From assembly GCA_963556145.1 (NCBI GenBank), contig OY744462.1:4464001-4528000 (forward strand): 64,000 bases of DNA. The letters are read 5' to 3'. Below, piece by piece: positions 33,680 through 45,740 of the stretch. Under the pieces are notes generated by a model. That model was not told the DNA's origin. It saw only the letters and a program-made list of their open reading frames with translations, and did no database searches. This stretch comes from Hygrocybe punicea. Taxonomy: Eukaryota > Basidiomycota > Agaricomycetes > Agaricales > Hygrophoraceae. Within the stretch, counting starts at the first letter, position 1; each line of letters starts with the position of its first letter. The position numbers and the translations under genes were made by a program.

Positions 33680-34277
33680 TGTAGAGGCTCCGGGCCCTCT
33701 GGACCCGAATCCTCTTCATATCCCACTTCGTCCTCGTCCATTCCCATTCACGTATCATCGATTCCGCCCATTTCCGGTCCTTTCCCTCGATTCCGCTCCA
33801 GATTCCGCCTCCGGAATCGTTCATACTCAAGATGCAATGTCTCTAACGACCCGGAATCAGTATGTATATAGTTACATATGATATATCTTCATTTCCCGTT
33901 ACTTAGTACATAGCACCATTCCCCCTATACTCCGCTCCACCTCTCTACCATCAGTTACAGCCTTCGGTTGTAGTACATAGTTACTACAGCACAGGATCTC
34001 TCCCAGTAGTATAAAAGATGTACTCTTATACTACAACCATATAGAAAATACAGGTTATCGCTCCCCTTCAGTTCTATTTCTTAGTCCTCCCTTCGTATCG
34101 TCTCCATATTAGTCTTCGTAACTCCACTCTCTACACTTCCCCTCTGATCCAGAACCCCTGGATTCGGGTTGGATTGATTAGACACTACAAAGACACTAAA
34201 CTCCTCTGATCACTTCTTAGCTGATCACCCCTTTTCGTAGATTCCCATTCGGGTCTACAACAGAACTCGCCGTCACA
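33680..34277 (+). mobile_element. Solo LTR, family M (598 bp), TSD CTGG
   Basis: Runs from TGTAGAGGCTCCGGGCC to CTCGCCGTCACA and is flanked by CTGG at 33676-33679 and 34278-34281. It matches the LTR at 62650-63261 in reverse complement. It shares the TGTAGAGG start with families L and S but differs afterwards. There is no internal region, so it is a solo LTR. Confidence 0.85.
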
Positions 34278-34281
34278 CTGG

Positions 34282-35021
34282 GCATTGCTAGTGAAGCCAT
34301 AATAAATAATATAAAGGTAAGCATATATGCTATTTGTGTCTGTTCACTAGCATGCGTAATGTGGAAAGGCATAAAATGGGTACTAATGAGTGTAGGTGTG
34401 CATCCATAGTCTTGCACTTGAAAAGTCCATGGTCCGATGGTAAACCCATGCCATTACACCCAAAACCATTTTGGGTCATGACAGCGAATGCATTTTCCTG
34501 CAAGGGAACCACGGGGATGATGGGGATGGGTGTACCTATGAGTGCACATGCAACACCCATTGCATGGCATGTGTTTTCCATTGTCTATCGGGTCTCCTGT
34601 TGATGTTTGATGCGTGGATTGCACTACATGTTGGGGTCGTTTGGGGCCGTTTGTGGGACTATCAGGTCTGTTTTTCAACAGGAATCAGTGGGCAGTCGAC
34701 TGCCCAGTGCATTGGGATATAAAAATAAGAGTAGGGGGGTCAAATCGACCAAATACAAAGGAGTCCAATGTGTGATGTGGCTGTGACTGTGTGATGAAAT
34801 GGCCTGTGTGGCCCAGGAGGCACAACTGGTTGTAGAAAGTATAACGAAGCGACAGGGACATTGGGGGTGAGCCTAACAATTACTGAAGAGTAGCTATGGA
34901 GTGCAAAGCTGCTAAAAAGCACTAAAAAACTTTGTGTTGAAGAGCACATGACTGATTCTGTTGATTGGTCCATGCGCAGGTAGAGGACTGAGCAAAGATG
35001 ATGAGGACCATGAGGATTATA
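34282..35021. other. Spacer between M LTR and Copia element; no gene recognised
   Basis: A 740-bp stretch with scattered open frames on both strands but no recognisable protein, repeat or RNA. It contains CATG-rich phrases and ends at the Copia target duplication ACTTG (35022-35026). Confidence 0.35.
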
Positions 35022-35026
35022 ACTTG

Positions 35027-35269
35027 TGTTGGGAATAGTGGCCGAATAGTCACGGAAAGGATTAGTAATCCGTATCACGTGACCCCGGAACTCAAACACA
35101 CCCGTCCGATGAATAATGCTGAAGCACAGCATGTATTCTACTCACCACAGGAAACTTCTAGTAGATTTAGCTAGTAGTATAAAAACTCTCTCAGAGAGAG
35201 GCAAATATAATTCATTCCACACAAAATATCTTAGCGGTCAACAACCACTGCAAACTATATATTCTAATA
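35027..35269 (+). mobile_element. Copia 5' LTR (243 bp)
   Basis: Starts TGTTGGGAATAGTGG and ends TTCTAATA, and is preceded by ACTTG. It has the same length as the minus-strand 3' LTR at 14743-14985, with few differences. A likely TATA box (AGTATAAAAACTCTC, about 35175) sits where LTR promoters lie. The GGTTATTAGTCCTG that follows is the expected position of the primer-binding site. Confidence 0.9.
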
Positions 35270-35347
35270 GGTTATTAGTCCTGAATGGCTTTAACGGAAA
35301 CACGATCACGCACCTCCAAACATCACTACCTCGTATACTAGCCAACT

Positions 35348-38300
35348 ATGATGGACGAAGTCACGCACACATCGGGATCATACTGGATCGAGTTATTGAA
35401 GGGAAAAAATTGGATGCCGTGGAAGAGACGGATGTTAGCCGTGCTTCGGGATCTTGCGTTAGAGACGTACATTGATGCGGAATCAAAGGCCCCTGTACCG
35501 GCGGACGCATCCCGTCCAACATCAGAGGAATCTGAGGCAATGAAGAAATGGCACGGCGGAGATGCCAAGACGAGGACACAGATCAAGCTCACAATTGGCG
35601 ATGTGGAAATGATACATATCATTGGCACACACACGGCGAGTGAGATGTGGAAGCAGCTAACCTTGGTAAAGGAATCCAGGGGGAAGCTCGGAATATTAGT
35701 GACGTGATGCGCATTGTACCAGTCGATTGCCGAAGAAGGATTCGACCTAATCAAGCACATATCGAAGCTCCGGAAACTGCAGGAGGAACTCCACTTGATG
35801 GGAAGCCTCGTTTCCGATGAAGACTTCGCAATGATACTTGTATCCTCCTTACCAGACAGTTGGGACTTGTATACATCAGCGGATTTAGGCTCGAGGAAGG
35901 ACGGAACGTCATTGACGTCACACAAGCTAGTCGCAATCCTATTGGAGGAAGACCACAGGTGCCGTGAGCGCAGCGGAGATCCTAACAACATCGCTATGCA
36001 TGGGAGGTTCACCGGAAAGCATGACGGAAAGGGTAACAGAAAGCAGAAAGTGGCCGATTCTGAAACAGAATGCTTCAACTGCCACAAGAAGGGACATATG
36101 GCGAAGGACTGCTGGTCTAAAGGTGGCAGAAAGGAAGGGCAAGGGCTGAAAGGGAAAGGAAAGGGTGCCGGAAAGGGTGGAAACCAACAGAACCGATCGA
36201 ATCAAGCTGCGGACAATGTCAATAATATGTTACAGGATGTAGCATATGCAGTGAATACAGACAATATTTCAAACTACGATTGGTTACTGGATTCCGGAAC
36301 GACAAGTCACATCAGCAATTCCCGAAATGCATTTATCACGTACAAAACTCTGGACGAAGCTACCGTTCAAGGACTAAGAAAGGTAGCTGCTCAAGCTCTT
36401 GGTCGCAGAACCGTCGTCTTACACTTCACAGTGGACAGAAAGGACGTACAGTACCAGCTATGAGATGTACTACATGTACCGGAGTCACAGAACTCACTAC
36501 TATCACTGAGCCAATTCGATGAAAGCGGTGGATGGGTTAACTTCCACAACGGAATATGCAGGCTCTATATGAAGGAGAATAAACTTGTCGGAACAGACCA
36601 GAAAGATGGACAACTATACCGTTTGAACGCCCAAGTGCAATCCCGCACGCCGGAAAAGGCAAATGTAGCCAAACCAAAGAAAATGTCTTGGGATGAATGG
36701 CACCGCCTATATGGACACATTGGAATGAGCGGACTCGAGACCCTGCAGAGAAAGGGGTTAGTCATGGGTCTAGAAATCGACGAAGGGAGTGTCCCTTCCC
36801 AAACCTGTGAGGCTTGCATTTAGGCGAAGCAAGCCATCCAGCCATTTCTGAAAGAGGCCAATGGATGATCCAAAGTCACCGGAGAGTGGACTTTGAGCAA
36901 CATCTGGGGCCCAGCACATGTAGAGTCCATCGGAGGATCAAGATACTATATCTCATTCATGGATGACATGACACGCACTGTAACCACTTTATTTATGAAA
37001 CGGAAAAGCCAGGCGATGGAACTCATCAAGGCTTACATTAACATGATTGAGAAGAAGTTTGATCGAAACCCTAAATATTTGCGGTTTGATAACGGAAAGG
37101 AACTCGTCAACAAGGAAGTCAAGAGATAGGCAGCAGAGAAGGGAATTGTCATTGAAACAATGGCCCCTTACTCACCCTCACAACACGGAACGGCAGAAAG
37201 ATTTAATTGCACGTTACTGGAGTTAGCCCGCGCGATGTTGATCGCTAAAAACCTGCCCGCATTCCTTTGGCCGGAAGCCATTGCACATGCAGCATACATT
37301 TGAAACCGATCCCCCACCAAGGCTCTAGACGGAATGACTCCGCATGAAGCCTGGACTGGCAAGAAGCCAGATGTATCGCATTTCTGGGAGTTCGGATGTG
37401 ATGTTTGGGTCTTATATCAAGGCGGAAAAAGATCGAAGCTGGCACCACGATCAGCTAAGATGAAGTTTGTAGGATTTCTGGAGTAGCAGAAGGCTATCCG
37501 ATACTACGATGCCACAACGCGGACTGTTAAAATATCATGGAATGTTGCATTTCATGAGGATGGGGCATTGCAGGAAGTCCGGATTGTATCCGACTTACCG
37601 GGTTTGCAATTCGAGGGGGAGCAGAGTGAATCCAACAACTTGCAAACTCTGGAACCACCGGAACCCGCAATGGAATCACTGGAACCCACTGTAACGGCAC
37701 CGGAAAGGGCCATTCACAGACTGGAAACCGAAATAACATACCCACCGAGAGCAACATGAGGAGTCGACCGCAACTACCAACAGTTAAACAACCTGCGTGC
37801 ACAACTGACACAACGCGAGATATGCGAACCGCTTGATGTACGGAGACCAATGGAATCATCCGCAGCGAAACAAAAGGAAAAAGTCAGCGCGGAAACAACC
37901 ATAGCATATGCATTCTTGAGCGCAATGCAGCAGGATAGCAGTCTCACCGACAAGGACCCATGGGATTTAAGGGAAGCCAGGGAAGCCATAGATTGGGAGA
38001 ACTGGAAGGTAGGGATGAAAGAGGAATTTGATCAGCTACAGGAAATGGGCGTTTGGAAACTCATAGACTTACTGGAGGGGTGGGAAGCCATTGGAAGCAA
38101 GTGGGTTTTCCACCAGAAACGCGATGAGACGGGCGCAATCGCTAGGCACAAGGCCCGGTTAGTAGCCCAGGGGTTCTCACAGAAGCCCGGAGCGGATTTC
38201 AGTGAAACTGGAACATTCACTCCTGTGATGCGGTTCGAGACGTTACGGACGTTGCTCGCATATTCCACAGTCAGGGATTGGGATATCCAGCAGATGGATA

Positions 38301-38842
38301 TCAAAGGCGCATACCTTAACGGATGGGTGAAGGAGGAGCTGTACATGAAGCAGCCAGCAGAATTTGAGGACGGAACCGGACGGGTTTGCTGCCTCATACG
38401 CCCTATATATGGTCTCAGGCAAACCGGAAACGTATGGAACATGGATTTCGATAACACGATGAAGGAATTTCGTTATATGAGATTGCGGACCAACTACTGC
38501 ACGTACTACTATCAGGAAGGTGAAAACTTTTCCATCGTACTCATATGGGTCAACGACCTCATGGCTTACGCAAACAACCAAGCGATGAATCAGCAGGTAA
38601 TCAACCAGTTGAAAGAAAAATACACAGTAACGGCCATTGGAAAGCCAATGTTACTGCTCGGAATCCATATCAAACAAGACCGCCAACAATGGAAAGTCAC
38701 TCTATCACAAAGCTGCTATATCTGGAAGATCCTCGCGAAGGCCGGAATGAAGGATGCCAAGCCGGTATCAACCCCAATGGACCAGAACGTGGTTCTACGA
38801 ATAAATGAAACCGAAACCGACAAGAACGAGCGGAAACGCACC
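35348..38842 (+). pseudogene. Copia Gag-Pol, 5' part (Gag, protease, integrase, RT)
   Basis: The ATG at 35348 opens Gag (WIELLKGKNWMPWKRRMLAV). Then follow a CCHC knuckle CFNCHKKGHMAKDC (about 36070), protease DWLLDSGTTSHIS, integrase with HRLYGHIGMSGL and CEACI, core D-D-E pieces (FMDDMTRTV, LRFDNGKELVN, SPSQHGTAERFN), and RT (WKVGMKEEFDQLQEMGVWKL, QMDIKGAYLNG, IYGLRQTGNVW). The RT active site reads IWVNDLMA, with Asn replacing the first Asp (GAC to AAC). At least seven in-frame stops (about 35706, 36822, 36867, 37126, 37300, 37483, 37757) are TGA or TAG consistent with C-to-T or G-to-A decay. Coding ends at GAGCGG (38842), and the missing C-terminus is at 15787-14986 on the minus strand. 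Confidence 0.92.
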
Positions 38843-39024
38843 TCACTCAGTCCAATCAGTTCATTAGTCAGCTTTAGTCAGCTTTAGTCAGCTAGATACA
38901 CTTCTAAGGTTAAGGTTTCATCCTAAACAAAACAGAGTATTCAAAAGGTATTAAAGATATCCCTGAACTAGTAGCCAATGTGCATTTGAAGCTTCGGATT
39001 TAAGTCAGATATTATAATACCCAG

Positions 39025-39267
39025 AGATTACGAGTCCCTATAAGGGAATCATTCTATACGGTGGATTCTCAAACTCAGGGTCAGACTCTAATTTGCCAAG
39101 CCGTGGGAACAATTTTGTGAAACTGTGGGAACAATTTTGAAGCCCTGGGAATAATTATGAAACCGTGTGACTGGGCGGAGTTGAGTGTGAGAATTTGTTG
39201 TCCCAATCAGCAAGAACAATAAGGCAGCCAGATCACAGCAGCCAATTTGGAAATGGGTAGTGTTATA
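39025..39267 (+). repeat. Left terminal inverted repeat of the giant element
   Basis: Matches 56125-56383 in reverse complement with a few substitutions and a small insertion near the inner edge. Conserved inside it: TCTAATTTGCCAAGCCGTGG, two GTGGGAACAA direct repeats, and GTGACTGGGCGGAGTTGAGT. The outer flank is the tail of the disrupted Copia region plus 182 bp of unclassified DNA (38843-39024) that includes a TTAGTCAGCT triplet repeat. Confidence 0.85.
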
Positions 39268-39429
39268 TTTTGTTGGTATTGCAATTGCAATCAGTGTCTT
39301 ATAATAATCACAGGCATTGGTAATGCAATGTGCCGTGTATGAATGAAAAATATGTAAGTGCTATCTGTCATGTAGTTACATCTACTGTGTGTATTAGAAG
39401 TGTTGATAATGAAAAGAGTGACTATTTGT

Positions 39430-39990
39430 CAAACAGGTCCAAAGGCATTCGAAGTGTTCAGTCAGTGTCCCAGCCTTAATCTTTGACATTCCCCTTGCAC
39501 AAACATCTGTACAACCAATGTATTTAATGTGTCTGCAATCTACATGCATGTACAATGTGCATTAGAATTAATAATAATGGAAGCAGTGACTATTTGTCAC
39601 ACAGCTCCAAAGGTGTTCGGTGTGTTCGGTAAAGTGTTCGGTCAGTGTCCCAGCCTCAATCTTAGGCATTTCTCTTGCACAAACATCAGTACGAACAATG
39701 TATTGGATGTATCTGTAATGTAGATGCATGTATAATGTGCATTAGAATTAGTGATAATGCAGGCAGTGACTATTTGTAACACAGGCCCAAATGTGTTCGA
39801 TGTGTTTGGTAAAGTGTTCGGTCAGTGTCCCAGCCTCAATCTTGGGCATTCCACTTGCACAAACATCTGTATGAACAACATATTGGATGTATCTGTAATG
39901 TAGATGCATGTACAATGTGCATTATAATTATTGACAATGCAAAGTGTTTTGCAGGTGTCCCTACCTGATTCTGGGGCATTGCAATTGCAC
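39430..39990 (+). repeat. Left subterminal minisatellite, about 180-bp unit
   Basis: The block AGTGTCCCAGCCTCAATCTT...GCATT...TTGCACAAACATC recurs near 39466, 39645 and 39825, with a diverged fourth near 39952. Each unit carries one to three GTGTTCGGT words. The same unit, in reverse complement and with better-preserved copies, forms the right array at 53040-55960. Confidence 0.85.
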
Positions 39991-41080
39991 AAATAATAGC
40001 AGAAATAAAAGTCTGGACAGTTGTTGGATGTGCATTATGTGTCACATTTGACATCCCATATTGAAGCAGAGCAAGTGCAAGCAGAATTATCAACATTGAG
40101 AAACTATGGAGTTCACACATTGGTACCTCAGATGTTGTTTCAATGTATTCATTGAATGGGCTTATAAGGGTGAGGTGTATAATTTGTTGATGTTTCATCA
40201 AAGGACATGAAAATAGTACAATAAATGCAGTCAACTGCATAATGATATGACATCAAGACAAAAGGACAAGGAACATAATTAGTCCAAGAGAAGCTCCAAT
40301 CATGCCAGAACAAACTAATATGATGGGAAAGCAATTATTAAATAGCAAAGCATCATATTTATGGCAGGATGGGAAGAAGTGAAGGCTGGGCCAAGATACA
40401 ATCCAATGGTATCAATGCAGGAACATAGCAACATAGGTAAACACAAACTAATGCTTCTCAGTACAGCAGTGAATTTTGTCATCAATTTAGATATAAAGGA
40501 GTAAATATGCTTGTTGCACCTGCAGATTTTGTCCAGTTAATATGACACGTCTTTGAACAAAAAGTTATGCATCACATATGAGAAGTAAAGGTTGTTTGAT
40601 TGAATTTGTACAATGAATTGTAATTCAGTTTTGTGGACCACAAACCGAACATATTGGACATGTTAAAACTGGTGTGTTCGGTCAATGTGTTCGGTCAATA
40701 TGTTCAGGTTACTATTGTCATATGTGATCAGTACACATTGAACATTGGATATAGTTAGCTATCCAGTGGTGATACAAAGAGAATATGCAAACATTACATC
40801 TGGATTATAGGTAGATAATGGATTTTCAATAGCTCATTCTCATCTTTTCAGCACAAAGGCACACCTCTTGTATATTGTGGATCCTCAAATTGCAGAGTCA
40901 CAATATAACAATGATTGAAGAATACAATATCTGGACATGTCACATATGTGTTATCAATGCTTGATGCCTGAATCAATAGCCAAAGTTCAATTACAGTATA
41001 TAGAAGACACATTTCATAGTAAACCGATGTATTCAGAATGGTTCCATGTATCATTGTGATTTACAACTTTCAATGGTTTA
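39991..41080. other. AT-rich inner flank of the giant element; no gene
   Basis: No convincing coding region. It contains a cluster of three GTGTTCGGTCAAT-like words near 40675-40705, which link this stretch to the satellite arrays. Short open frames are scattered on both strands without recognisable motifs. Confidence 0.4.
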
Positions 41081-41646
41081 CAGCCGTTGTACTATCTGAT
41101 GGCAGTAACTGCACCTTTTTGAATCAATTGAGAAATTTGGACTTAATAGAATTTTGGGTGCTGTGTTTTGTATCTCATGAAATACTGCTTGGATCAAGAT
41201 GGTTATACAGTTTATGATTCTGGTTGTATTTCGAGCCTAATGACAGACAAACATAGTACAGATGCAATAACGGCTCAAAGGACAAAAATAAAGAAGAATA
41301 TGATATATGTATTTCTAGGCCTTGAAAAGATGAACAACTTTCTCCGTCCAGTCTTCTTCATATGAGCTCTTTCGATGTGCTAATTTGACAGTATCATTTT
41401 GGGTGTCAAAAAGTACTGGTCTACCTTTTTATTTCATCAACAACTCACCATATCCTAAATATTGTCCAAATGTAATTACAGGAGTAGATAGCCCTCAAGA
41501 CATAGTACAACTTTCCCTGTATAACCATCTTAATCCAAATAGTATTTCATGAGATACAAAACACAGCACCCAAAATTCTACCAAGTCCAAATTTCTCAAT
41601 TGATTCAAAACAGTGCAGTTGCTGCCATCAGATAGCAAAACAGCTG
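41081..41646. mobile_element. Foldback MITE with long TIRs, TA-flanked, nested in the giant element
   Basis: The outer about 130 bp at 41081-41210 return in reverse complement at about 41515-41646 (CAGC...CTATCTGATGGCA, TTTGTATCTCATGAAATAC and CAAGATGGTTATACAG are shared). TA flanks both ends (41079-41080, 41647-41648). Outer CAGC/GCTG ends and TA flanks match the style of the MITE at 13666-14342. It lies 45 bp beyond the stop codon of the minus-strand gene that starts at 43168. Confidence 0.8.
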
Positions 41647-41690
41647 TAACATATCAACAGTTTGAGTACATACAATATTATACATCAGCA

Positions 41691-43168
41691 TCAGTCTATA
41701 TTCATATTATTGAAGCGTCGCCTTGTTTCCACAACACCCTCTGCATCATTACCCTCTTCCACATACCCAACATGCCGTTTGGTGGCTATTCTGGGCTGTG
41801 TAGTTGGCGTAGGCAAAGCTGTCTTGTTGCGAATCATAGTTGCTTCCTGAGAATATACATCAGTATTCGTTTAATTCTTGATGTATTGAAGTGTTACCTC
41901 TGTGAAGTCACTGTCTACCAGTGCCAATGACTGTAGATTCAGAATCATCTTGAATTTATTCTTCTTTACCGGAACTGCCGATATTGTAAACTGCACCTCC
42001 ACTATATCACCGATTCTAAAGCAAGTTGGGTTTGTTGGAATGAAGCTAATAAATATTTCCATCAGTAGGGATGTGATCCCAATTCATTGTCACTCACCAA
42101 TGTTGATTTCTATCAGACTTCAACTTGTAATAAAGTACGCAATTGTCCTGGCCATGAAAGTAGCGGGAATTCGCAAGTGAGGTTAATATGCCTTTTGGAT
42201 CGATGGCATGCTCGAATGGAATGTGAGGGGAAGAGTTGTCGTGTCAGCGATCAGTGAAATATCGGGTTCCTATTGCGAGTGCCATGTAATCCATGTATGT
42301 AGAAGGCATAAAAGCTTGCATTGCTTTGTCAGGAAATTGACGAGCCAGTTTCTGGTGCAGAATCCAAAGGTTATCGATATAGGATTGAAAGCCTGTTGTA
42401 TCAAGGCCAGTTACAACTATGCTTTGACGTATGAAGGGTGTTCGGCATTCCGGTTGACTATTACAGTGGTTCATCAGAATGGTATTCAAGGAATTGATAC
42501 GAATTTAGCACATACCTGGTTGTTATAGGTGGAAGATCTTTCGCCACCAAAATCGCTTGCAAACTTAATACCAATTCTTGATGTTCGGATTCATCATTGG
42601 TTGGAAGTGTAAACTTCCAGCAATTTGGAGAGTCAACATGCACAATATTGACATTTGAAATCTGGCAATGCGGTCAATATGATATACCTTTTCAAATCCA
42701 ATGACTTACGTTTGTGGCCTTCGCAAGCTGACTTTCATCATTGTCTAAGCATGCAGATATGATTTCCTGCAGATGTTCAGCTGTCAATTCGGTGTCAAAT
42801 ACTAGCCAGTATATATATGGTGGATATTGCTAACATGCACCCTTGAAGTTGTAATAGTTGTCCATCACGTACAAAGCAGTGGTGAGATGTATATTGCGTG
42901 GCACAATTTCATCCACTTCATGGATTATATCTTCCGCCATCATCCTCACACCGATCATATCCATATTGGCTTTTGATGTCCATGTGATGATAGCTTCCAG
43001 GATCCGTTTTGTTTTTGTTTTTGTACTGCATTCTTGAATATTGAAGTTTGCATCATTTTGCATAATACGGATCCTTTCCATGTCTTTCAAATGCACCACA
43101 TAATGTTGGTTGTCAGCTGTCTGGTTTGGATATGGTATAGTCAAGCATGTACTCCAGCCTTTCCGCAT
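41691..43168 (-). CDS. Giant-element gene 1: uncharacterised multi-exon protein
   Basis: Minus-strand gene of about six exons. The first assigned exon (43168 to about 42835) encodes MRKGWSTCLTIPYPNQTADN and LEAIITWTSKANMDMIGVRM; the true start may be further upstream, since the frame is open before this Met. Later exons give VHVDSPNCWKFTLPTNDESE, IVVTGLDTTGFQSYIDNLW, EHAIDPKGILTSLANSRYFH, then CFRIGDIVEVQFTISAVPV and KFKMILNLQSLALVDSDFTE, and a polar tail ending RRRFNNMNID (stop 41691-41693). The GDIVEVQ / FKMILNLQSLAL segment looks like alternating beta strands, as in OB-fold or similar small barrels, but I cannot name a family. GT-AG introns of about 50-60 nt separate the pieces and the frames agree. 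Confidence 0.6.
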
Positions 43169-43610
43169 TAATTCTGCATCACAGGATATGTATGCACAGC
43201 ATTGGAATTAGCTCCTATCCATTATGCATCAATATTTGTTAGTATACCCCATGTTTCTTAATTTGGCATTATGCATTTTTGTTTCATGAATACCCCTTTT
43301 TGTTTAGTCTCCATTCCTAACTTTAATTGAGTTTATCAACAATTCATGAAATCTACCAGTATAAACTTGTGGCGAATATCATGTGGACAGTCATCCATTT
43401 TTCATGCATACCTTTGCGCTTTGCATGGAGTACATGGCCCAAGAAGCCTCATTTGGTATATGAGCATGTGCCAATGGTGGATCTTCTGATGTTATTGTTG
43501 AAGTTTTGGATTCACCGATTCATCTTAAATTCATAGCTTATTGTTTTTGAATGATTGAAAGCGTGAGTGGAGATGATATCCACTATTCCATCAACTTTTA
43601 CCACGCTCCA

Positions 43611-45652
43611 ATGCCTCCCAAGAAGTCCACTGCCACGAAATCAAACTCGAAAGCAAAACCCAAGGCCACCATGTATGTGTCCCTATTTTACTCGGTATTA
43701 CTGAAGTTTCTATTGCATGCACTAAAGACGGCCTTCTGCAACAATCGAGAAGCGAAAGATGGTTATCAAGACTTGGGCTGATGATGATATGTATGTGTCA
43801 TCGTTTTATTCATTATCTATTTTTGACGAATGGACAGTGTGGCTTTGTCCGATGCTAATGATGATGCCGTCAGTATTCAAAGCACTGGCAGTGTAATGGC
43901 ACCGTCAATGCTCACAAGGTATCTATAATCACATATCATTGTTATCTAATATGAGTTAACAAATATTAATATCCTCCTAGGCATTCCGTCAAGTTTCGCA
44001 ACGTTAAAGACGTGTTAGTGTTTCAATATCAAATATATCTAACATGATATCAATCTGTTACAGTGGAAATAAACATCGAATGTCATCTCCCAATGTCACC
44101 GACAATGATGACGATGTGTAAATATTTTTCATAGGTGTTGTCTCATCATTGACAGGTTATCTATAGTAAAACGCCTTCCCCCTCCAAGAAATTTAAAGCT
44201 GCATCTAATCAATCACGAGACGGTGAGGAAGAGGAGGAAGAGGAAGAGGATTACGGTTCTAAGTGAGTTGTTCGGTTATCATAGACACATCCATTTGTTC
44301 AAACAAATTGTTTGACTGTTTAGGCATCGTCGCAAAGTAGCCTTAATGAAGAACCCCGATAAGCCAATTTCGTGTTTATTTTACCTGCAGATATGAATAT
44401 TCTCATTCATTAATCGTAACAGTGTTTCTAATACTCCAACCAAGAAGTCCAAGTCCACGAAGGCCATCATGCTCGATGATACCGATGATGATAAAGGCTC
44501 CAGTGGCGATGAAGGAGATCTGACCTATGCGCTGACGCAGGTCACCAGGTGTGTTGGATGTTATTACACCGTGGTGTTTGATGTAGATGTCGTGAATCTA
44601 GTTTACCATCTCCGAACGTTGATGAGTCTGATATTGGCACGAGGGATCCTCAACTTGTTGACACCTACCAAGACTGCGTCAACATCAAGTATGTCATTGC
44701 AGTCATACCCTTGTCATTTACTCATAACTATATAGGGCAGCAGCGATGGTATCCTGGTCCAGTGCAATTGGAAATGGCAACCCACAGTTCAGTGATATTA
44801 TCACTGACATCTACAAGATCAACAGAAAGTACGTTGTTTCAAAGACAGTTTCAGGTGGATCCAGTCAATTCATTTGATATAATATAGGTTATTGCTTTCC
44901 GCCATTACCTTTGATAGATCTGGGAGGTACTCTAATCTCTCTCGTGATAACCCTGCCCATATTTCCACTGGTGCTTTTGGTCGCAACTTCTTTCATGCAG
45001 TCGGAGGTGGAATGCCAACAATCTTTACATCGGTCATCATAGTGGAGTCCTGCTTTCTCGATGAGCCCAAGATTGGTGGCAATACAAAGCTGGTCAAGGT
45101 TATACAGGGTGCACTACTTCAAGGAGAATGGGAGCGATATGTCGGTGCTATTGGAATGGTGATTCGTGAGTCCAAATTTCGGGCCCAACTGTATAAGGAC
45201 TATGTGTCCTTCTCAACAACCACAGCAAGTGGAATGGATACATCTCCCAGTATGTGCATTAATCTTTTCTAGTTGTAATTTTTAATCGATTTTCATAGAG
45301 GCATCGACATCCAAAAATGTACAACTTAGTCCATTCACTCGTCGACCCACTCCATCTTATCATAAGGCCGCTCTATCATTTTACGATATTGGTAAGCATC
45401 CGGTCGTCTAATATAAAATGATATCTTAAGTATGTGTTGTCAGTGCCCATCTATGATGCACGCAAAGTCAAAGCGGACTTCACGTCCACTCTCATATCGC
45501 TCCAGCAACTGCCCATCTTCCCGCACAATATCCCTGCAGGATCCTGTGTCGTTGTTGGACATACCATCAATACATTCAAGCGTGTAGATGACATGATGAA
45601 GAGCATTTCACTCAATGTGCAATGGGTCATGGTCTTGGGAGTGCCGAAATGA
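43611..45652 (+). CDS. Giant-element gene 2: charged nuclear-type protein with a conserved-looking C-terminal domain
   Basis: Starts MPPKKSTATKSNSKAKPKAT (ATG 43611). Many tiny exons then encode basic and acidic low-complexity sequence (KTPSPSKKFKAASNQSRDGE followed by a poly-Glu run near 44230; TPTKKSKSTKAIMLDDTDDD). The C-terminal half is ordered: WSSAIGNGNPQFSDIITDIY, SNLSRDNPAHISTGAFGRNF, KLVKVIQGALLQGEWERYVG, FTRRPTPSYHKAALSFYDI, then across an intron VPIYDARKVKADFTSTLIS, VVVGHTINTFKRV, ISLNVQWVMVLGVPK-stop (45650-45652). The tail could be a beta-rich fold. I believe related proteins are scattered in mushroom genomes without known function, but that is from memory. It converges on gene 3 with an 88-bp gap. 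Confidence 0.6.
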
Positions 45653-45740
45653 TTGCTTCACTTAGCATCATTTATATTTTTGTATCTTACGTCTGTCTTG
45701 TGAATAAAAGCGAACCGTTCCATTGACTGTACAGATAATA

